Below are positions 7,057 through 10,590 of a stretch of 10,590 nucleotides of DNA, piece after piece. The position numbers were made by a program, and so were the translations under genes. Location: positions 1-10,590 of the forward strand of contig JAAVAG010000065.1 of the NCBI GenBank assembly GCA_014804185.1, given 5' to 3'. Origin of the DNA: Lachnospiraceae bacterium. Its GTDB lineage: Bacteria; Bacillota; Clostridia; Lachnospirales; Lachnospiraceae. Each line of letters starts with the position of its first letter. The stretch's first letter is position 1. The notes below the pieces were generated by a model. The model was not told the DNA's origin. It searched no databases and saw nothing but the letters and a program-made list of their open reading frames with translations.

Positions 7057-7066
7057 GAGGTATAAA

Positions 7067-7510
7067 ATGGCATTTTTTGATAAAAAAGAAGCTGTACCCT
7101 CAGTATCTACGGAAGTCGCCGAATGCGACAGACTGATTGCCGAACTGGATCAGCGCAGAGCGGGCTTTGTCATGCAGGTAGGTCATATGTTCCTGTCCGC
7201 CAATCCTGTGGAGTCTCTTGCAGGTTCACCTTATGAGGAGTGCGCAAAAGCAGTTGCAGCCATCGACAGAGACAGGCTTTTTCAGGAAAAACGCAAACTG
7301 GCGATTCAGGGACTGCGTAAGTGTGAGAAATGTGGAAATATTCTGGTATTGGACAGCGCTTTCTGTAATAAGTGCGGCGAGAAACTGGAACCTCTGTTTC
7401 AGCAGCAGACGCCTCCTGTCAATCCGCAGCCTCGCAAATGTCCGCAGTGCGGCGCCCCCTATGAAGAGGGTGCGATGTTCTGCACTACCTGCGGCACGAA
7501 ACTTGGCTGA
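7067..7510 (+). CDS. Small protein with two C-terminal zinc ribbons
   Basis: The 147-residue soluble protein has a helical N-terminal half with no recognised domain (about residues 15-82, rich in charged residues, EVAECDRLIAELDQRR). It is followed by two zinc ribbons with the same CX2C-X10-CX2C spacing: Cys86, 89, 100, 103 and Cys125, 128, 139, 142. A short Gln/Pro-rich linker (QQQTPPVNPQP) separates them. The ribbons resemble the short zinc-ribbon/DZR domains common in Firmicutes, which usually serve as protein- or nucleic-acid-binding modules; no catalytic domain is present. AGGAGG lies 7 bases before the ATG. It is monocistronic, with a strong promoter before it and a strong terminator after it. 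The function is unknown. Confidence 0.85.
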   Translation: MAFFDKKEAVPSVSTEVAECDRLIAELDQRRAGFVMQVGHMFLSANPVESLAGSPYEECAKAVAAIDRDRLFQEKRKLAIQGLRKCEKCGNILVLDSAFCNKCGEKLEPLFQQQTPPVNPQPRKCPQCGAPYEEGAMFCTTCGTKLG

Positions 7511-7561
7511 TCGGCTTTTGTATTTTTAGTTTGCCCCCTTTTATATTTTTCTTTTACACAT

Positions 7562-7608
7562 CAGGAGAGAGTTCCCCTTTTAAAATAAGAACTCTCTCCT
7601 GCTTTTTG
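7562..7608 (+). terminator. Intrinsic terminator of the zinc-ribbon gene
   Basis: A 13-base perfect arm CAGGAGAGAGTTC (7562-7574) pairs with 7589-7601 around a 14-base AT-rich loop and is followed by CTTTTTG. The T-run is only on the plus side. The stem lies between the zinc-ribbon gene and the converging DegV gene. Confidence 0.92.
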
Positions 7609-7633
7609 TCTTCCCCGTTTTCTTATATCAGCG

Positions 7634-8488
7634 TCATGCATCTTTTGCAAAAAAGGCGACTCCGATCGCGCCGGGCCCGATATGGGTTCCGATTGTGCTG
7701 CCGATACAGCAGGACGGCACATGTTCCACTTCATCCTGCCACAGCACTGCGCTGTCCTGCAGATATTTCTGCAGCAGGCTGTCCTCCAGCCCGGAAAAAA
7801 CCGCCTCATAGGGCATGTCAAAATCAATACCGCCGCATTTGCCGATGGTCTGCATCAGCAGATTATTCCCTTTCTTGGAGCCTATCGCCTTGCCGATGGA
7901 CTTCACTTCCCCATCTGTCACGGAAATTACGGGTTTGATATGAAGCGCCGTACCGGTCATTGCCGTGATCGCCGACACACGTCCGCCTTTCTGCAGATAC
8001 TCCAGCGTATCCAACAGAGCGATAAACCTGATCCTGCCGCGCTCTTCCTCCAGTTGTCGCACAACTTCCTGTGCGGACAGACCCTTTTCAATCAGGCGCA
8101 GCGCCTGCTGCACCAGAATACGCTCCCCTGCGCTGGCGTTCAGGCTGTCCAGCACATGAACCTTTCCGCCAAATGCCTCTGCCGCCTGTACGGCGTTGGC
8201 ATATGTACCGGAAAGTTTTGATGACAACGTGACCGCTACCACCTCGCTCCCGTCTGCCGTAAGTTCCCGCATGCACTCCTCAAACTGAAACATATTGATC
8301 TGACTCGTCTTGGGCAGTTCCCTGCTCTCTATCAGCTTTTCAAAAAATTCCTTTCTGGTGAGATCCACCCCGTCCCGATATTCCTCCTCATCAAAGGAGA
8401 TGGTCATGGGGATCATATCGATTCCCATTGCATTTGCCTCCTCCAGACTGATATCGGACGCCGAATCCACTAATAATTTAATCGCCAT
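7634..8488 (-). CDS. DegV family fatty-acid-binding protein
   Basis: The 284-residue length is normal for DegV proteins, which bind a fatty acid and in some Firmicutes (FakB) present it to the fatty-acid kinase FakA. Visible signatures are VDSASDIS at the N-terminus, TSQ at 61-63, LSSKLSGTY at 88-96, VLDSLNAS near 112, LDTLEYLQKGGR at 149-160 and GSTIGTHIGPGAIGV near the end. The ATG at 8488 is chosen because GGAGG lies at the right distance and MAIKLLVDSAS is the usual start; the frame is open further upstream, but that part contains the promoter. No kinase gene is adjacent, as is usual for DegV. It is a single-gene unit converging on the zinc-ribbon gene; a separate terminator on its own side is not evident. 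Confidence 0.95.
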   Translation of the reverse strand: MAIKLLVDSASDISLEEANAMGIDMIPMTISFDEEEYRDGVDLTRKEFFEKLIESRELPKTSQINMFQFEECMRELTADGSEVVAVTLSSKLSGTYANAVQAAEAFGGKVHVLDSLNASAGERILVQQALRLIEKGLSAQEVVRQLEEERGRIRFIALLDTLEYLQKGGRVSAITAMTGTALHIKPVISVTDGEVKSIGKAIGSKKGNNLLMQTIGKCGGIDFDMPYEAVFSGLEDSLLQKYLQDSAVLWQDEVEHVPSCCIGSTIGTHIGPGAIGVAFFAKDA

Positions 8489-8525
8489 TGTCTGTTCCTC
8501 CTGTTGTCTGATGCCACCGTCTACA

Positions 8526-8554
8526 AGTATATCCGAAAAACGTACATTTTTCAA
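8526..8554 (-). promoter_or_regulatory. Promoter for the DegV gene
   Basis: On the minus strand TTGAAA (8554-8549) and TATACT (8531-8526) are 17 bases apart, about 37 bases upstream of the ATG at 8488. Confidence 0.75.
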
Positions 8555-8583
8555 TCCATACTTACAAGCGCCATGACATACCG

Positions 8584-8621
8584 AAAAAAAACGCTGCAAA
8601 GCCAATTCAAGGCTTTGCAGC
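8584..8621 (-). terminator. Terminator overlapping the end of the RCC1-repeat lipoprotein gene
   Basis: On the minus strand, GCTGCAAAGCC (8621-8611) pairs perfectly with GGCTTTGCAGC (8603-8593) around a 7-base loop, followed after a CG by eight T (8591 to 8584 with one intervening base). The stop codon of the gene is at 8609-8607, so the first arm encodes the last residues (AAKP) and the stop lies in the loop. Confidence 0.93.
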
Positions 8622-9656
8622 AACAGGTTCATCCATATTATCTGCTGACACATCAGGTACATACAGATCTTTCATACTTGTCATATCCGGAAGTTCCAGT
8701 CTCCCTCCAAAATCTCCCGCTATAACAATAGATCCGTCTCTTTTCAACCCCACATGAATATCTTGCCCCGCCGAAATCGCCACGATATCCGTCCACTCCG
8801 CTATGTTCTCCTGTCCCGATCTAAGGTTTCCAGCTGCCACAACGGTTCCATCCCTCTTCAATCCCAGCAGGCTCTCAAACCCCTTGGATATGGCGATGAT
8901 ATCAGACCATTCTAAGGCGTCTCTATAAATCGTTCCATTTTCTTCCACACCATGGTTAGATACCACCACCGTTCCGTCTGATTTGAGACCCGCGATACAC
9001 CCTACTACTCCAAGTCCATCAATAGCTACTATGTCCGTCCACTGAGCCATCTGTTGTTTTACGGGATCCAACTCCAGATAATTTGAGTATTTAGCATATG
9101 CACAGATTGTTCCGTCCATTCGCAGCGCGGCGAAATCATAGTTGTAAGAACAAAGCATCTGCAATGGTTCGATTTCAGCTATCTGGCGATTTCTCTCCGT
9201 ATAATCGTCGTATATGGAAACCCCTCTGACCGTATAAAAGCCGCCGTCTTTATCCAATGCGTCTAACCCCCACTCACCGGACAGTCTTCGGATATTCTCC
9301 CATTCTTCTATTGTTTTCAGGGTTTCCTCCTGGTCTGCATAAAGATTTTCAAAATAAACTGGATGAGCCATAAAGCACACATGCCCCTCTCTGTCTATCG
9401 CAGCCGCCCCTACCTGCAGATTCTCTATATAATCTCCTGATACCACATAATAAAGCTGTTCCAACAGCTTTGCCGCATCTTCATTGTCCTCTATCTCGGA
9501 CAAAAGTCCGATCGCCTGCGGATATTTCCTTTCCTCAATCAGCGCCTGTGCCTGTACCAGCAATTCCTTTTCCTGTTTCATGTTCTGGCAGCCAGTCCCA
9601 CTTAAAAGACACAGCGCGCATACCAATAATGCGGCAGCTAATCTCTTTTTGAACAT
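8607..9656 (-). CDS. Exported lipoprotein-like protein with RCC1-type repeats
   Basis: The 349-residue protein starts at the ATG at 9656, after GTGGGAAG; the longer open frame to 9734 would bury the signal sequence. Residues 1-23 form a signal peptide (basic FKKR, then a hydrophobic run) ending in SGTGC. Cys23 would be the lipidated residue, although the residue three before it is Gly, not the usual Leu/Val/Ile. Residues about 30-72 look like a TPR-type helical hairpin (LVQAQALIEERKYPQAIGLL). From about 119 come RCC1-like units of 40-50 residues built on 'W.DIVAIS.G....GLK.DGTVV..G': clear ones start at about 176, 222, 265 and 303, with a degenerate one near 119. Such repeats form beta-propeller blades and occur in many clostridial surface proteins, probably as binding platforms. 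It is likely co-transcribed with the single-pass protein upstream; 88 bases separate them with no terminator. Confidence 0.85.
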   Translation of the reverse strand: MFKKRLAAALLVCALCLLSGTGCQNMKQEKELLVQAQALIEERKYPQAIGLLSEIEDNEDAAKLLEQLYYVVSGDYIENLQVGAAAIDREGHVCFMAHPVYFENLYADQEETLKTIEEWENIRRLSGEWGLDALDKDGGFYTVRGVSIYDDYTERNRQIAEIEPLQMLCSYNYDFAALRMDGTICAYAKYSNYLELDPVKQQMAQWTDIVAIDGLGVVGCIAGLKSDGTVVVSNHGVEENGTIYRDALEWSDIIAISKGFESLLGLKRDGTVVAAGNLRSGQENIAEWTDIVAISAGQDIHVGLKRDGSIVIAGDFGGRLELPDMTSMKDLYVPDVSADNMDEPVAAKP

Positions 9657-9744
9657 AGCACTTCCCACAATTTGGAAATAATGTCGTAATGTGTAAATCC
9701 TGCATAGAAAGGTAACACCTATTGGTCTTGACAAAACTGCCTTA

Positions 9745-10107
9745 TCAGCCCGCAGATATAAACGTTATTATGATATCGCCGCTATACTGATCGGCCAGAA
9801 CGGTTTCCGCCATTTCTTTTATGGCATTCTCATCCTCCGCCAGCAATGTTTGCCCATCCTGCATCTTCACAGAAATTTCAACCTGACAATTCTCCCCGTC
9901 CTCAAGAATACTGACATCAGCAGTGTCAATGTATTCGATACTGCTGACATTCCCGGCGATGCTGGACACGATATACTGCTGGTATCTCGTATTCCGATCC
10001 CCGTCCTCACGCATGTTCATCATATGGAAAAGACCATTGATCATGACAAACGCTGCCACGGTGATAGAACAGATCAGAATTTTAGAAACTCTTATTTCTT
10101 TCTTCAT
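9745..10107 (-). CDS. Single-pass membrane-anchored protein of unknown function
   Basis: The 120-residue protein has a basic start (MKKEIRVSK), one membrane segment at about residues 9-29 and an outside domain of about 90 residues. That domain is acidic and predicted mixed alpha/beta: SSIEYIDTADVSILEDGENC, then VEISVKMQDGQTLL, a helix AEDENAIKEMAETVLADQ and a final strand DIIITF. The single Cys74 is not in a lipobox. I do not recognise the family. GGGAGGAAAAATCT precedes the ATG at 10107, a strong ribosome site. The RCC1-repeat lipoprotein follows in the same direction, so the two may work together at the cell surface. An extended -10 element (TG-N-TATAAT, 10254-10246) lies about 140 bases upstream. 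Confidence 0.75.
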   Translation of the reverse strand: MKKEIRVSKILICSITVAAFVMINGLFHMMNMREDGDRNTRYQQYIVSSIAGNVSSIEYIDTADVSILEDGENCQVEISVKMQDGQTLLAEDENAIKEMAETVLADQYSGDIIITFISAG

Positions 10108-10163
10108 AGATTTTTCCTCCCAACATAATTAATAATACAAACGTCTCAAACGACAGATTTGTT

Positions 10164-10298
10164 TTAAATTTTCACGCTCTCCAAAAAAATATAAAATTTT
10201 TGCATCAATTTCTTTTCTTCTAATAGTTTAAATAATTTTTCCTCCATTATAACATAGTATTGATCTATCTTCTTGATTTCGTTTTTTATTGCTAACAT
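10164..10298 (-). CDS. Possible 44-residue small protein (weak candidate)
   Basis: The frame is open from the ATG at 10298 to the TAA at 10166-10164, and stays open further upstream to a TAA in the same frame near 10347. The product would be very Lys/Glu-rich and helical (NEIKKIDQYY, then MEEKLFKLLEEKK), and a QKFY-type motif appears twice if the upstream TTG at about 10325 is used. No ribosome binding site precedes any of the possible starts, and the extended -10 element lies inside the frame. It could be a decayed gene, a small protein with a leaderless or weak start, or chance. The stretch 10108-10356 otherwise holds only the promoter element and the ribosome site of the next gene. Confidence 0.2.
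   Translation of the reverse strand: MLAIKNEIKKIDQYYVIMEEKLFKLLEEKKLMQKFYIFLESVKI
10246..10254 (-). promoter_or_regulatory. Extended -10 promoter element
   Basis: On the minus strand TG (10254-10253), one base and a perfect TATAAT (10251-10246) form an extended -10 motif. No convincing -35 box is at 17 bases, which extended -10 promoters can do without. It would give the gene at 9745-10107 a leader of about 130 bases. In a region this AT-rich, a chance match is possible. Confidence 0.4.
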
Positions 10299-10356
10299 TA
10301 CAAGAAAATAGAATTTTTGTGCCAACTGTTTGAATTCACTATTTTAAGGCTTCACA

Positions 10357-10440
10357 CTAGCAAGCACAAGTACAATCTTTTGTTTCACATGTATTGCTCT
10401 CGCGTACATACACTTCTACCTCAGGCTTATGATATGTCAT
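10357..10440 (-). CDS. 27-residue cysteine-rich peptide, RiPP-precursor-like
   Basis: An ATG at 10440 follows AGAGGAGGTGAGAAG, an almost perfect Shine-Dalgarno sequence at normal distance, the strongest of any gene here. The peptide is 27 residues and ends with TAG at 10359-10357. Residues 1-15 are polar and charged with a KPEVEV motif (5-10), a style seen in leader parts of small Clostridia peptides. The last ten residues hold four cysteines (18, 23, 25, 27), a Cys-X3-Asp element (Cys18, Asp22) and a closing CTCAC. It has no membrane segment or signal peptide. It starts 23 bases after the stop of a small membrane protein on the same strand, so the two are probably translated from one message. 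Candidate roles are a precursor of a thioether- or thiazole-modified peptide, a metal-binding peptide, or a signalling peptide. I cannot name a family, and any modifying enzyme would lie beyond the right edge. Confidence 0.62.
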   Translation of the reverse strand: MTYHKPEVEVYVRESNTCETKDCTCAC

Positions 10441-10463
10441 CTTCTCACCTCCTCTGCCTGTTT

Positions 10464-10589
10464 TTAGTAAAACAATAAGTTACCTTTTCTTCTTGCTTTT
10501 TTTACATATAAACTAAATACAGTTAATCCAACTGCAAGAAAAAAGGTTGAACTTATGATCAATTGTATAATATCTGTCAAATATAACAT
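10464..10589 (-). CDS. Small membrane protein or C-terminus of a larger one (edge)
   Basis: The frame runs from an ATG at 10589-10587, directly at the right edge, to the TAA at 10466-10464, giving 41 residues. It has one hydrophobic segment at about residues 7-28 (IIQLIISSTFFLAVGLTVFSLY) that is followed by a strongly basic tail (KKARRKG), so the C-terminus should face the cytosol. Because the window ends here, the ATG may be internal and the piece may be the last membrane helix of a larger transporter or permease. It ends 23 bases before the cysteine-rich peptide gene and shares its strand. Confidence 0.5.
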   Translation of the reverse strand: MLYLTDIIQLIISSTFFLAVGLTVFSLYVKKARRKGNLLFY

Positions 10590-10590
10590 A

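Noticed and set aside
8489..8662. N-terminal extension of DegV
   Set aside because: The extension contains the DegV promoter and overlaps the neighbouring terminator; the family start is at 8488.
9657..9734. N-terminal extension of the RCC1-repeat protein
   Set aside because: It would place 26 residues before a signal peptide; the ATG at 9656 directly starts the signal sequence.
1..10590. CRISPR arrays, insertion sequences, tRNA or rRNA genes
   Set aside because: No regularly spaced repeats, transposase-like frames, terminal inverted repeats or tRNA-like folds were noticed on either strand.

Overview
The window looks like the chromosome of a gut-type Clostridia, most likely a Lachnospiraceae member. 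The reasons are the leucine T-box leader, strong AGGAGG-type ribosome binding sites, the house style of the DegV, zinc-ribbon and cytosolic BMP-like proteins, and moderate G+C in the core genes. This assignment is inference from gene style; no rRNA or tRNA gene is present to confirm it.

Layout, left to right. Positions 1-680 (minus) hold the N-terminal part of an ABC exporter subunit running off the left edge. Positions 681-1234 hold divergent promoters and a complete T-box riboswitch with a CUG (Leu) specifier, an antiterminator and a terminator. Positions 1235-3226 (plus) encode a 2-isopropylmalate synthase that carries an intact AraC-type double helix-turn-helix domain at its C-terminus, a fusion I regard as the main discovery in the window. 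A bidirectional-looking terminator separates it from a converging radical SAM protein (3291-4160, minus). From a divergent promoter region starts a two-gene plus-strand unit: a signal-peptide-less BMP-family protein with a ParB-like N-terminal region (4366-6267) and a metallophosphoesterase with a changed first metal motif (6301-6921). A promoter with near-consensus boxes then drives a small double zinc-ribbon protein (7067-7510), which ends in a strong terminator. Converging on it is a DegV fatty-acid-binding protein (7634-8488, minus).

Positions 8607-10107 (minus) hold a likely two-gene unit of exported or membrane-anchored proteins: a 120-residue single-pass protein followed by an RCC1-repeat lipoprotein whose terminator lies inside its own last codons. 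From about 10110 to the right edge the DNA becomes distinctly AT-rich (about 30% G+C by hand count of 10141-10560). It contains genes too short for ordinary gene callers: a 27-residue cysteine-rich peptide with a near-perfect ribosome binding site (10357-10440, minus), preceded 23 bases upstream by the end of a small membrane protein (10464-10589, minus). This looks like the edge of an accessory locus, possibly a modified-peptide (RiPP) or metal-binding peptide cluster continuing beyond the window.

Functionally, the leuA unit stacks three possible leucine controls: tRNA-Leu charging through the T-box, allosteric feedback through the LeuA regulatory domain, and a possible DNA-binding output through the AraC domain. 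The other genes are independent transcription units.
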